Source: Isoetes taiwanensis (Eukaryota; Streptophyta; Lycopodiopsida; Isoetales; Isoetaceae). From it: 64,000 nucleotides of DNA. The position numbers and the translations under genes were made by a program. Under the pieces are notes generated by a model. That model searched no databases. It was not told the DNA's origin and saw only the letters and a list, made by a program, of their open reading frames with translations. Positions 45,536-57,639 of the stretch are shown here, one piece after another (positions within the stretch are counted from its first letter, which is position 1; each line of letters opens with the position of its first letter). The stretch lies in the NCBI GenBank assembly GCA_021234155.1, contig JAJEKV010000064.1, positions 4,154,001-4,218,000 on the forward strand. The letters are read 5' to 3'.

Positions 45536-45539
45536 AAAA

Positions 45540-46050
45540 GCTAACATTGATATTGAGTTATTGTGAATAGAAAATGGCGTGCAAAGGCAATGGGTTACTA
45601 TTCCTTGATATTGGTATGGGACACGTGTTGACGCTGAAGTACATCGACAAACACAACCAGATTATCGTTTTGTCTTTACATATGTAATTCATTTTGCGAT
45701 TTTCCCTTTTTTTTTTGTTCCATGAAAAAGTTTCTGGGCCAATCTATTTGTATTTTTAGCTGCCACATTTTCTTTTAGAACATCTCCTGTGTTACATCTT
45801 TCAATCCTGGCCGCGGCCCTGTTCTGATCCAAGCTGTGGCAAGCTATCGGCCTTGGTTCAGCAAGCTGGACACTGCTCCGATGATTTTGTCCGACTGCTT
45901 CTGCCTTGCCCGACAAGATAAAGCATGAAAATGATTTCGTACTTTGATTTATAGTTCGGCTATGATGTTCTCCAGTCTTTGAAGCGATCTTTGGAGAAGC
46001 GCTTTCAGGTAAAATTGCACCTAAAGGCCCTTTTTTCGTGAATCCTTTTA
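45540..46050. other. Possible exon relics, unidentified
   Basis: A block at 45958-46010 between TTATAG and a GT donor reads FGYDVLQSLKRSLEKRFQ. Another near 45800-45925 is GC-richer than its surroundings. They may belong to a host gene broken up by the insertions. No family recognised. Confidence 0.25.
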
Positions 46051-46695
46051 GAAGGAAGGAAGGAAGGGAGGAAGTATATTTTAACGTCCACGGAGGCCAA
46101 CTGGCCTATGAGCCGGTTATAGACATACAATATATCGGAAAGTATCCAAACACAAAAGAAAACCACAGAAACTCTGTACAATGTGTCTCTACCACTGGGA
46201 CGAAAAAACCCCCCATGTGGGAGGAAAAACCCTTGTAGTAGGCGTTCAGAGTCCCTATGTGGGCGCTCAAATTCCCTGTGCCTTGAGGGACTCCCTGACG
46301 GTGGAGACATACAACCATTGGCGAAGCTAGCAATTGATGAATTGCTATCTCAGAGCATCTGAGATCGGCATGAGCTGCTCGGATGTGTGCATATGCCGGA
46401 CACTCCTGTAGAGCATGGTGTTCATCTTCTACTATCTGCATGTGACAGCACTGGCATAATCTCTCATCTTGGGGATTCCACGCCCTCCATCCGTACCAGT
46501 GGCCCTGTCTCAATTCTGAGATGGCGGGACCCTGTCCTTATTGCAGCTATAGCTCTCCGTTTCTTGGTAGAGATGTGTGCCTTCAAATACTGGTGGGGGC
46601 CATGTTCAAGCGACGGATTAACCTGCGTGTGGTAGTGCTCTGTTTTGGGCGTTGCAAGAGTGGGCGCATCCCACAGAGAGGTACCGTTGGCGCCG
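46051..46695 (-). mobile_element. 5'-truncated LINE with (TTCC)n tail
   Basis: Minus-strand frames encode a zinc-finger C-terminus (RLCQCCHMQIVEDEHHALQE near 46450-46395) and, upstream, HISTKKRRAIAAIRTGSRHL near 46580-46530. The 3' end reads CTCCGTGGACGTTAAAATA followed by a TTCC-type tandem tail (46051-46074). It belongs to the family at 29, 30.4 and 36.7 kb but has a different tail repeat. Confidence 0.75.
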
Positions 46696-46699
46696 AGGA

Positions 46700-46862
46700 C
46701 GAATCAATGCCTCTTGGGTATGTTGCCTTTTGGGTATGCTGCTCTTGGACTAGACAGTTCTGAACATTTATCTAGTGGGTATGCTGATGGCAAAGAAAAT
46801 GGTATTAATTTTGCAAGGATAGCAGATATAAAGCCACGTTAAAGGAGGCAGATCGCCACACT
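46700..46862 (+). other. Left flank of the second LTR element
   Basis: 46710-46845 has an open reading (GYAALGLDSSEHLSSGYAD and on) that looks protein-like but is unidentified. 46845-46862 (ending GATCGCCACACT) continues directly into the LINE sequence that resumes at 57011. The last five bases, ACACT, are the target duplication. Confidence 0.4.
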
Positions 46863-48611
46863 TGTGGCGCTCCTCGAATATATCGACCCTCGGCCGTATA
46901 CATGCGGGGACTTTCCCCTCCCATGGCAACCATCTCACCATGAGCGGGGCCCTCAGGTCTATTTGGGGCCATCTATGAAATGATGCCCGAAAAAGAAGGA
47001 CACTGAAAGGGGTCATTCGCCCACGCCTTCAATGGGACTCCTACGTCGGCGGAAGCATGAATACAAGGGTTAGCACACAAAGATAAATCATATATAAATA
47101 ACCACCACGAAGGGGGTGGCGATCCATCCAAATACCAACGGCATAGAATATGCATCTAAACCTAAGAAAACGCCTGGACCCGGGTTCTACCCGGCTCGGA
47201 CTCGGTGTGGATCGATCGGTGGGCCTCAAGAGATCGCCGGCCCGGAGTCTTGGCATGGCGTTGGCTGGCATAGAACATCGGCTAGGGTTGTCCACTCCAT
47301 CCGCCCCTCACCGTGCACACTTTGCGGATGGGTCGATTCATGCTATGGCTTCGCTTATAGCCAGGAGACGGGCTCAAGGTATCACCTTTGAACCTACTCC
47401 GGGTTCATGACGCTTTGGGTCCGATGAGGCAGGTCGGGGAAGCGTCCCCTTCCGGAATCACGGTGGTTCCATGGGTGAGCTAGAGAATACGCGTGCGCAT
47501 CAGCGACCCGCATCCGTGCCCGACCTACTCACCCTAAATCTACTCAAAGTGCAAGGTGCTCCATCACGGATCACACCTCTACACCTGTGGAGTGTCGGAC
47601 CCATACCGGCCCTCGCGTGACCGGCCATCGCCTAGCCCATTGTAGGAGTCTCGGGAGCCTTGTATGCTCGTGCAAGACCCCACCCCTCATGTCACCACTG
47701 TGTTCCTTGTGCGGTGCTAAGCGGAGACCATAGCATCTAGGACCGGTGGGCTCTTGTGCACAGCCGCATAATATTGGGAATTACAGGGGGTTTTATCTAG
47801 GAACATACTAACGTATATGAGTTGAGAGGTCTCTACCCGCCCTTATTTCCCCATTTCGTAGAAAGTGATACCATACAAAGAACTATCAATCCATCCTTTT
47901 TAGGAACCAAACCAGAATCGAATATAAAGAGAACTTACCTTTACAATCAAGGGTTAGTTCCTACCATTAAAACACGAGAGAGAAATGCGAGAACATCACA
48001 ACAAGTGCAAAACGGGGGACGCTACCTAGAATTCACAACTAAACTACTACCAACCGGTGTTTTACTGGACCCGTTATCGTGGGGTGCTTCCATAGTCTTT
48101 GTCATTTAAGGGTGGCAAAGAATGACTAGGGGTTGTTTAGTGATTTTGGTGAGGTCAGCAATGATCCTTGGGCGCCACTGCTCCTTAAGGCTCAGCAACA
48201 GTCCTTGGGCGCCCTTTGCTCCTTCAAGAATAGATCCTTAGGCTTTCTTTGCTCCTTGAAGCTCGCCCTTGGATCCTTAGGCCTCGTTTGCTCCTTGAAA
48301 CAGCCTCCCTCTCCTCCATCTCCAGCTGCTCCTAATTCGAATTGGGGCACAAAGCCCTAATTTGGGTGTCCAAAATGGAAACCATGCCTTGCCCAATCGA
48401 TTTGGGCCAAGTGGCACCCCCTTGTTGGTGCTAATTAACTAATTTAGCTTAATTAGGGTAATTAGGCTATATACTTTATAATTATCCACAATGGATTTAT
48501 TAACATAGCTAAATAAAACCATTGTGGTCGACGCCCACTTAGCCAATTACCCCTTATGTCCTAGTGGCGTGTCGTGCATGCATTATATACCGTATGAATG
48601 CGAACGCCACA
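46863..48611 (-). repeat. 3' LTR of the non-coding element
   Basis: 1749 bp; partner of 55285-57005. The two share long runs of identity interrupted by many small indels of a few bases, particularly around CG-rich words. No TATA assigned. Confidence 0.85.
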
Positions 48612-48625
48612 TTCTCCCCACCTTA
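48612..48625 (-). other. Polypurine tract
   Basis: Minus strand TAAGGTGGGGAGAA immediately precedes the LTR TG. The preceding sequence (FEGGIIF-like then GGEN) recalls the end of plant gypsy polyproteins. Confidence 0.7.
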
Positions 48626-51600
48626 AAAATGATGCCGCCCTCAAACATCGGGACTACTATTGTTGCGTAGGCAAAGCACATCATGATCATCGCTTAGGAG
48701 TGTTAAAAGTGAACGGTGAAAGTTTGTGGAAGTGTCACTGTTTCATCTGTGGTGACGAGCTCACACTCTATCTATGTTAGAAAGCATTCTTTCTATAGAT
48801 ACAGGTAACTGGTTATATATTAAAGACAGGTATAGATATAAAGAACTTCCATTTGTTGTTATATTATAATACAGAGTTATTAACCTCGCACTGATTAATA
48901 GAAAGTCATTCTAATCATATTAACAATTTTAACAACTCATATATTGCTATTGTGAGTGTTTAGATGCCTCTGACATTTATAGTTACCCTTTAATAGAATT
49001 ATATATTGTACCGTATATTCCATTTTGACCTATATACGTTAACGTTATCTAAGTCTCGTTATTCCCTTAGGAGTTTGTGTAAGACATACATACTTATCCC
49101 CTTCTATTATATTTGATTATGTGTTTAATAACTTGCTGATTATCTTTAATGTTTCCACAATCACACTTTCTATCTTTAGCATAGATTACAGTCACATGAG
49201 GACACATATTAATTCATTGGTTATGTTTGTACATTTACCAGACGTCCCGATATTCTTATATTTGAATTACTTATTTATTTTATGGTTATTTTCATAAATT
49301 TATCACACATACACAGTGTACAATACCGACGATACATTCAACGTAATTGGTACCGCCCGGCCGCTATCCCAAGAAGTTGCTATGGCTATGCAATCGTCCT
49401 GTATCACAGAAGGCCAGTTGCGACTATGGTGTTCACGGCGGAAGCATCGAAACCATGCGTGGTCTGCCCTGAGCCTGTTAGATGATGATAACTGAGGAGG
49501 TCCCGGGCTCCTACTTGAAGTAGAAGTGCTGAATGTTGGGAATAAGGAGTGTTAAGATATCCCTAATTTGGATGGATACTCGAGAAAATTGGTATGACGA
49601 TGTTTGGTATCTAAGTGAAATGCTGGACCTAAAAATTACGAGGATTGATGTATGATGCGGCATCTAGGTTGCTATTCAATGTAGAAGGAGACTGGATATA
49701 GCACGATATATCTGGTGGAGAAGTGGTTTATGATTATCTACTATAGACCATGTTAAGGAGGTACTATGCCAAGGTGGAAACTGGATTATAAGTACCCAGC
49801 TCACGAGAGGGAAAACACTTTAAAAGTGTAGGTTTGATTCGTGGAACGGTAGAGAATAATGTGTATGAGGATGTTGATCCATAAATTATGGATTATAAAA
49901 TTACACATATATTGTGTTTGGTAAAGAGATTGATGTTCCCCGAGGTGTGAAACAAAGACGCAAGGTTATAGGCGACTAAGAAGACCACGTAAACGCGTGA
50001 ATACACTTAATAACGTTGGTCAAATGCATGATCCTTATGCAGGGGTGAAAATTAAAGAAATGGCCAGATCCTATGCGGCACGGGGTATGTAGACGCCCGG
50101 ATAAGAGATTGGACAATAGTGTGGGACGTAGTTTTCCCACAAGGTGAAGAGAGTCGAGGTCGAACCGACGGCGGTTATGGAATAAGCATTCTGTAAAGAA
50201 GACTGGAATGGAAGACGAGAATTGCTAGCAAAGGGTGCAAACCGCCCGAAAGCTACAAAGTATGTTGGAGCTCTGGCGAAGCTTATTCTATGAAGGAAAG
50301 TTGACGTTGAGCTAATGATATATTAGGAAGGCAAGTAATGTACCCACACGACAAGTGGGAGACAAGAGGTGCTTGAAAGTTGTTGTAAACAATGTTTCAA
50401 ATATAGAGAGTTTGGAGGGACACTTTGAAGAGACCAAAGCCTGGAATATGAAGAAGGGAGGCATCCAATGAACATCTCGCCAAGGAGGATGTGCTCTGGA
50501 CTTGGTATCGTGTGTGCATCCCGAGGAGTAGTTCCGCGTTGGTAGGTGTGTATTAGGACCGTTTACTAGGAATATAACTGGAAAAGATAGGATATATACT
50601 AGAACTTTTAGTTCACATATATGAATACGGAGGTAATGAAGATAAGAATTCCTATAGTAGACATCAAGTATGGCCACTAGGAACTTAGGGTGGCATGTGC
50701 CCCTATGGAATTTATGACTAGAGCGTGAGGACCAAGGCAACCTAAGGATAGAGAGTCTAGAAGGTGTGGTGTGAAATCCACAGCATATATAGGAGAAGCA
50801 TCTAGGGCTACGCCAACTAATCATATATGAGTCAAGAGTTAGGGGTTGGTGCACACATGTTACTATATCTCATAATAACAACGTAGTGGTTTCGGATGTT
50901 TGAAGGATTTAGTAGTATTACATACTACACTAGCGAGGATATCAAGGATGTCGATTGTGACATCCAGATGTATGTCATATTAAAAGATAATAGAATATTC
51001 GTACAAGCGAAGAGGGAAATATTACTTGACAAGGTTTCTGAAGGAGCATAATGATATGCTTATATACGAGATATTGGGTTAGGTATGCTTTACGAGAGAT
51101 AAGCATTCAAGTTATCCAGAATGGTTAGAGTTGATTATCTTAGATACGTCATTACTAAGGAAGGCGAGAAAAGTTTAAATGAGTGAGAATAGCTAGAGTA
51201 AGTCTAGCATATCACGGTGATGTTACGTTCAAAAACATCCCGAGGATGGTTGGAACGGTATTGGAATAACCGATAATGAGAGCTTAACTACTCAAAGGTT
51301 CTAGATACCAATGTATTAGTTCAACGTTATAAGCTAAGAGCATTTATTTGGTTTTGGGAATGAAAAGATATATAAGAATATCGCGTCCCCTGATGGAAGA
51401 TAAGAAGGAGTACGATGACTTTGGCGATTATACCTTTAGGGGTAACCAAGAAGAGGGCAGTACATAGGAATTCCAAGTCCCGATAAAATCAAGACGAGGT
51501 GTATTGATCAGAACGGTTAAGGTTATATAGACCAGTAGTCCATATAATCGAAGAGTTACCCTACACGCGGTGAACAATTTTAGGTACAGAAGTAGAAGCT

Positions 51601-51840
51601 GGAGGATCCGTTTCCTTGCGGCATAGACCCGTTAGAGATTATGACTTCGAAACTCTTAGGAGGGTAAGGAATTGGATAATCATATGGCGGTTACTAACGA
51701 AGATTGAAACATTGGATTTTCCTATTAGAAGACCAGGGGGTTTTAGTGCCTCCGCTTCATTATGAGGGAGCCAAAGACGACAACATTCAAAGGGATCAAA
51801 AGTTGAGGTTGACATGCTAACTTAAGATAAATAGGTTAGG
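48626..51840. other. Interior of LTR element, no genes recognised
   Basis: Both strands were scanned for RT, RNase H, integrase, protease and zinc-knuckle motifs and none was found. A 180-codon open frame at 50312-50854 (-) has no pol or gag motif. The interior is either genuinely non-coding or decayed beyond recognition by eye. Confidence 0.5.
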
Positions 51841-52096
51841 TGTGACAAAACATGGCTTAAACATAAATTAACTGAAGGAACCTTTAGAAAAGGCCTTGGA
51901 CTGTGGTAGAAACCTTTGGAACTATGGCATAATCCCATGGGAAAATTATAGTTTATGTACGGGGTTAAAGTACCATAAGTTTAAATTCATCCCTTTTAGG
52001 TCAACCCCTTGTAAGATACTCCATGGTGGCGTACCTTTATTGGGTGACGTGTCAGCTTATTTATACATATACCATATAAATACATGGAACGTCACA
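51841..52096 (-). repeat. LTR-like remnant of a related element
   Basis: It begins TGTGAC and ends GTCACA. What follows on the plus strand (TTCACCCCTCTTAG, then AATGCCGTCCTCAAAG) parallels the PPT and adjoining sequence after the left LTR at 48612 (TTCTCCCCACCTTA, then GATGCCGCCCTCAAAC). The minus-strand purine tract CTAAGAGGGGTGAA would be its PPT. This suggests a second, related element nested in, or recombined with, the first. Its other LTR was not found. Confidence 0.5.
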
Positions 52097-54430
52097 TTCA
52101 CCCCTCTTAGAAAATAATGCCGTCCTCAAAGATTGGGGTTAGTTAAACAAATGACCGGTTAATCGGCGCAATAGAAGGAAGTATCCTTAAACCTTCTTAT
52201 GATAAGTATGTTAAATGCACCTTGGTGCTTAAACTCTTCTATGCAGATCCATACATGGGCAAGTCACGATCGCTTCTTGCTTTGCACATGTGAATACATC
52301 GGCATGTACAAGTCCAGCGTAGAGTTGGCCCCTTTGCCCATTTGGGAAGTAGGTGGTACAGACCACATCATAAGAACTACAAAGGTTACATTTCAGCTAA
52401 GTTAGAGCGGATCTCTAGCATTGTGGGATGAGGATATATGTTTGTTATGTACATAGCATGGACACATACGATAAACATCTTTGGAGAGGTAATCTAGGTG
52501 GTGACACTAGGAGAGAAAGGGCGTATCCTAAAGTTCTTGATGGAGGGTGCGGAGATACGTTGAAATGTGCAAAGGATGATCAATCCGTTGCATGCTAGGG
52601 TGTGATGTGGTAGTTTGCACTTGAAGTAAATGTCAACGGCCAATAGAATAAAGCTTAAGGTAGTGGGGTTGAGTAGTACAATAGTACAATTCCAGGATAG
52701 GTATCAAATAGGAGTTACATGCTAGAAGTTAAAATGTGTCTTGAATAGACACCTAAAACTAGCTTTCCCACATGATCCATACCTGGATTAGGCAGAGGTG
52801 ACGCCATGGGTTTCATGGAGGTCTCGAACATGGATACAAGTCCGTGTTGTCTCAACATAGATAATTGTAGAAAGGCTCACAAAGTACAAGGCAAGCACCT
52901 TGTAATTCACGATTTATACGAAGGCTCACCCGCTCTTAGGTCATGACTATGGCTTAAATGCGGATGCCAAGTCATTTGGAATGCCAGAACAGCAACATGA
53001 CATCATGACAGAGAAATGTAATGAGTAACATTTCCAGGATGTAGGACAATGTTGGATTATAACCCCCAATGATAGGTAGGTTTACATTATAAGGGCCATA
53101 TAATAGTGGCTTAGAAGGCACAAGACGGTTAACGGATACGTAAAGGAGTAATTGGATTGGTGACTCTACTGAATATAGATCACAACTAAAGGATGATTTG
53201 TATATGATGTGGCTGATGCATGATATTTAGCAATCTAGATAGATAGGTTATTACCTAACATGAAGGGTGGTCATTGCTAATATACAAAGGTAGATTTGCG
53301 GCTTGAAAGGCAGCAAGAGCTGAAAAACTCCTTAAAGATTTGGTGCATGGCTTAGGGAAGAAGACTTCCATGTCCTAAGACAAGATGGTGAATTGAATTC
53401 ACCAAGGACATTTTTAATAAACCCCCAGAGACTTGAACACAATATCTCTGAATAGAGGAGGCCTACCTTGGGGGGTCTTTGGGTGGTACTATCCTTTGGG
53501 ACATTCACATAACCCCTTGGAATACGTAAGTTCATTTGTGGAACTTAACGCCATTTGGGGATTAAAGGAATGGTTGGAAATACTTTGCCCCAACCATATT
53601 TGGATACCCTAGAAGGAGGTGAGTAATCAACAATGGTTGGGTGGCATTGGATTGTACGGGAGAACAACTCTAAATAAAAGGGTAGACTCTTTGTCACTTT
53701 GACAAAGTGTGGTGGTGAGATAACTACTCATAGCCATATAGGCGGTGAAGTTTGGCACAAGATGATACCAAGGTTTGTACCCAACAAAAGGACTCATTAC
53801 GTATTTCAGAGTATGTGCCATGATCTAGAGGAAGTGATCCGTAAAAGGAACAAGACCAATGAGAAGGAATATTGAAGGGTGGTAGGATCAAAGGAATCCA
53901 AACCGATGGTCTAGAGGGGTGCTGCATGGCAGTCCCTAGTCGGTTGGACGACAAAGAGATCCTTTCTCTCGGGGGGCGAGACGCGAGTCAAGGTTTAGAC
54001 ACTAGAGTGAGGCAACGTTAATTAGAATTATGTTTATAAAACATTACTTATATAACGTCGAATAAGGTCTAATATAAAGCATATGAATGTAGTATGGATT
54101 GAATCATGGCAAGGGCCGAAGAAACTGTGTTATCAAGGCATCTGCCAAAGGACAATAATAATTAAAGTTATGGATCGAGGAGCGCCGATGGCTGGACATT
54201 ATTATCGTCGCCTAAAGAATATCCAGGGATATAACACATGCTGCTATTCTAGAGAGTTGCCCTGTCGTTAATTAAATTCCGGAATTAGTCCCACCAAGTG
54301 AGTTGATGTTATCATAACAAGTTGGCCGGACTTGCTAGATTACGTCGTGTCATTTGGTCGGTTTATTCCTAGGGGATACTAGCTTTATATATGGTTAACA
54401 GTTATCCGGTTGACTATGGCAGAGAAAGGT
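52097..54430. other. Interior continued, no genes recognised
   Basis: AT-rich with only short open frames on both strands; no recognisable domain, repeat or RNA gene. Confidence 0.45.
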
Positions 54431-54436
54431 CGACTC

Positions 54437-54576
54437 CCGTGGCCATGGCAAGAGTGCTTACTCCGGCGGCTATGGCGAGAGAGTTTGCCCCGGCGGCTAT
54501 GGCGAGAGAGCTTGCTCCGGCGGCTATGGCGAGAGAGCTTGCTCCGGCGGCTATGGCGAGAGAGCTTGCCCTGGCG
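54437..54576. repeat. 27-bp minisatellite, five units
   Basis: Units of the form CCGGCGGCTATGGCGAGAGA plus 7 bp repeat from 54462 to 54570, with a diverged unit before. In the plus frame of 54391-54783 they spell a nine-residue repeat (PAAMARELA). GC-rich against AT-rich surroundings. No evidence of real translation. Confidence 0.8.
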
Positions 54577-54671
54577 GAGTTGCTGCCTCCACTTCGTGGG
54601 TTTACCAAAGGCACGGCTCTAATTTTAAAATATAGATGCATTATAAATATTAGAAAAAGGGTTATATCCCT

Positions 54672-54780
54672 TCAAGAAAGAAGTTGGCTTCTTGGTGAAG
54701 GTGTTGGTTTGGGTCTTGAGAAGGTCGGGGGTTCAAGACCCCATAGTACCCTTTTATATAAAAGTTGCTATGCAGAGAAA
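54672..54780 (+). mobile_element. tRNA-like SINE remnant 1
   Basis: Box A-like GTTGGCTTCTTGGTGAAGG at 54683-54701 and box B-like GGGTTCAAGACC at 54729-54740, with a GGTCGGGGG/CCCC T-arm-like pairing. A tRNA-derived head in the interior of the LTR element. Confidence 0.5.
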
Positions 54781-54827
54781 TAGAGTTCCATATGTGTATA
54801 AGAAATATGTGAAACGTAATATTACAT

Positions 54828-54925
54828 TCAAGAGAGCTTGGTGTGGTGGTAGGCACCTAGGTTTGGAGTTCAGAGGTCATGGGTTCAAATCTGGGTTGAG
54901 GCGCCATAAAATATGTATATAAAGA
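54828..54925 (+). mobile_element. tRNA-like SINE remnant 2
   Basis: Box A-like TTGGTGTGGTGGTAGGC near 54838-54854 and box B-like GGGTTCAAATCT at 54881-54892. It lies about 150 bp after the first remnant in the same orientation, so the two may be one dimeric element. Confidence 0.5.
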
Positions 54926-55270
54926 AAAATAATAAAATTTTTATACGGCGGAATCTGGCGTTTTATACGGTCGGGCGCCAACAGCATTATCTGGCGTTTC
55001 TACCGCGTCACGTGAGTCGATCAAAAGCAAGCGGCGCCCGAGTTGACTTCGGGGCCCCTCCTTGACCATTTTTAGCCCTAACGATTGTCCTAGGGTATTT
55101 GGGGTGCCCGATCCAATGGAGCCATTTCCGCCTTCATCCCAGCTACCTACAAAAGGTTATAGCCCCTCCAAACTTGGGTCCTCCGATTAAGCCCTAACTT
55201 CTTTAAACCTAACCGGCGAAAGCTACGAGTTAGAGTTTGGCCGGTGCTATGATTAGGTCAGCGAGAATCA

Positions 55271-55283
55271 TGGCTCGATACCA
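55271..55283 (-). other. Primer-binding site of the non-coding element
   Basis: Minus strand TGGTATCGAGCCA, the initiator-Met tRNA site with one base missing, one nucleotide from the LTR end. Confidence 0.8.
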
Positions 55284-55284
55284 T

Positions 55285-57005
55285 TGTGGCGCTCACGAAT
55301 ATATACGACCCACCGGCCGGTATACATGCGGGGACTTTCCCCCCATGGCAACCATCTCACCATGAGCGGGGCCCTCAAAGGTCTATTTCGGGCCATCTAT
55401 GAAATGATGCCCGAAAAGAAGGACACTGAAAGGGTCATTCGCCCACGCCTTCAATGGGACTCCTACGTCGCGGAAGCATGAATACAAGGGTTAGCACCAC
55501 GGCATAAATCATATATAAATAACCACCACGAAGGGTGGCGATCCATCCAAATACCAACGGCATAGAATATGCATCTAAACCTAAGAAAACGCCCGGACCC
55601 GGGTTCTACCCGGCTCGGACTCGGTGTGGATCGACCGATTTTGGGCCTCAAGAGATCGGCCAGACCAGGAGTCTTGGCATGGCGTTATGGCATAGAACAT
55701 CGGCTAGGGTTGTCCACTCCATCCGCCCCCACGTGCACACTTTGCGGATGGGTCGATTCATGCTATGGCTTCGCTATAGCCTTAGGAGACGCAGGCTCAA
55801 GGTATCACCCTTTGAACCTACTCGGGTTCATGGGCGCTGGTCCGATGAGGCGTGTCGGGAAGCGTCCCCTTCGAATCCGCGGTGGTTCCATGGGTGAGCT
55901 AGAGAATACGTGCGCATCGGCGACCCCGCATCCGTGCGACCTACTCACCCTAAATCTACTCAAAGTGCAAGGTGCTCCATACGGATCACACCTCTACACC
56001 CGGGGAGTGTCGGACCCATACCCGGCCCCCTACGGGACCGGCTCGAGGCCTAGCCTTTGTAGGAGTCTCGGGAGCCTTGTATGCTCGTGCAAGACCCCAC
56101 CCCTCATGTCACCTTGTGTTCCTTGTGCGGTGCTAAGCGGACCATAGCATCTAGGACCGGTGGGCTCTTGTGCCTGCCGCAATATTGGGAATTACAGGGG
56201 TTTTATCTAGGAACATACTAGCATTATATGAGTTCAGAGGTCTCTACCCGCCCTTATTTCCCCATTTCGAGTGATACCATACAAAGAACTATCAATCCAT
56301 CCTTTTTAGGAACCAAACCCGAATCGAGAATATAAAGAGAACTTACCTTTACAATCAAGGGTTAGTTCCTACCATTAAAAACTGAGAGAGAACAGTGAGA
56401 ACATCACAACAAGTGCAAAAAGTGGGCGCTACCTAGAATTCACAACTAAACTACTACCAACCGGTGTTTTTGGTGGACCCGTTATCGTGGGGTGCTTCCA
56501 TAGTCTTGCATGCGAAGGGTGGCAGAATGACTAGGGGTTGTTTAGTGATTTTGGTGAGGTCGACAACGATCCTTGGCGCCAACAAGCAGATCCTTAAGGC
56601 CAAATTTGCTCCTTAGGCCAAGAACAGCGATCCTTTGGCCATTTTGCTCCTTGGCTCAAGAATGATCCTTGGCTCAAATGCTCCTTGGCCCAACAGCTCC
56701 TCTCCTCCATCTCCAATTTGCTCCTAATTGAATTGGGGCACAAAGCCCTAATTTGGGTGTCCAAAATGGAAACCATGCCTTGCCCAATCGATTTGGGCCA
56801 AGTGGCACCCCTTGTTGGTGCTAATTAACTAATTTAGCTTAATTAGGGTAATTAGGCTATATACTTTATAATTATCCACAATGGATTTATTAACATAGCT
56901 AAATAAAACCATTGTGGTCGACTATCACTTAGCCAATTACCCCTTATGTCCTAGTGGCGTGTCCGTGCATGCATTATATCGTGGTATGAATGCACGGGCG
57001 TCACA
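55285..57005 (-). repeat. 5' LTR of the non-coding element
   Basis: 1721 bp; direct repeat of 46863-48611. It ends GGGCGTCACA before the ACACT target duplication. Confidence 0.85.
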
Positions 57006-57010
57006 ACACT

Positions 57011-57320
57011 CTCGAGCGCATTACCTTGACACATGCTTCCTCAACAAACTATGGGATGCTAACAACCGTGAACAGGTCAAAACGGAACATTATCAATGCC
57101 ACATAAATTCTATATTAGGGCGGGACCCCAATGCTATCTGCCACTCATCTACCCACGAAAAAGCGCAGATCCATTGCCTCTATCCGCACATGTGCACACG
57201 ATTAAGACCTTGGATAAGAGATCTTTCCATGACGTGTTTTCTACAACATTCTCGCCCACTTTGTCTAATTATGCTGCAGAACATGATGGCACTCATTACT
57301 CCAACTGTTTCTAGAACAAG
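57011..57320 (+). mobile_element. LINE fragment split by the LTR element
   Basis: It encodes YLDTCFLNKLWDANNREQVK then STHEKAQIHCLYPHM, parallel to YLDACFLSKLWNAIALEHVK in the copy at 30.4-31.6 kb. The residues immediately before it (D-R-H) are encoded at 46852-46860, on the far side of the LTR element, showing that this LINE was already there when the LTR element inserted. Decayed after 57200. No tail recognised. Confidence 0.7.
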
Positions 57321-57639
57321 CCTTTCCATATACATGGGAAAATATTCGACGGTGTCCATTCTTTGGAGGCGAACCAGTTGCGGCACAATTATAGCCAGGG
57401 ATCATATTGCAGAATTATTAATCTATAACCAGGTTAGTCTTTTGTTTTGGAAACAAAATGCAACATTTTATTGTCTTTCCCTTTCTCTTTTTTCCTGGCC
57501 AACTGATTCTCTCATGTTCTTTTTCGGTGTTTGCCAGAGATTTTGTTCCAAGTGGTTTTGGCAGTTCTAATGATTAATGAGCAAAAAATTGTGAAGAATT
57601 TTCTATTAAAAATGCTGCATCTACAGGCTTGGGAAAACA

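Larger units (their letters stand above)
46863..57005 (-). mobile_element. Non-coding LTR retrotransposon, complete ends
   Basis: Direct LTRs at 46863-48611 and 55285-57005 have TGTGGCG...CGCCACA type termini (one change on the right copy). The insertion is flanked by a perfect ACACT duplication (46858-46862, 57006-57010). On the minus strand a PBS (TGGTATCGAGCCA, one base short of the usual form) abuts the right LTR and a polypurine tract (TAAGGTGGGGAGAA) abuts the left LTR, so it runs right to left. The 6.7-kb interior has no recognisable gag or pol, only a short gypsy-like end before the PPT. It looks like a LARD-type or heavily decayed Ty3/gypsy element. Confidence 0.85.

Noticed and set aside
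50312-50854. 180-codon minus-strand frame within the non-coding LTR element
   Set aside because: The strand agrees with the element, but no gag, protease, RT, RNase H, integrase or envelope motif is visible and composition is ordinary AT-rich. Not claimed as a gene.
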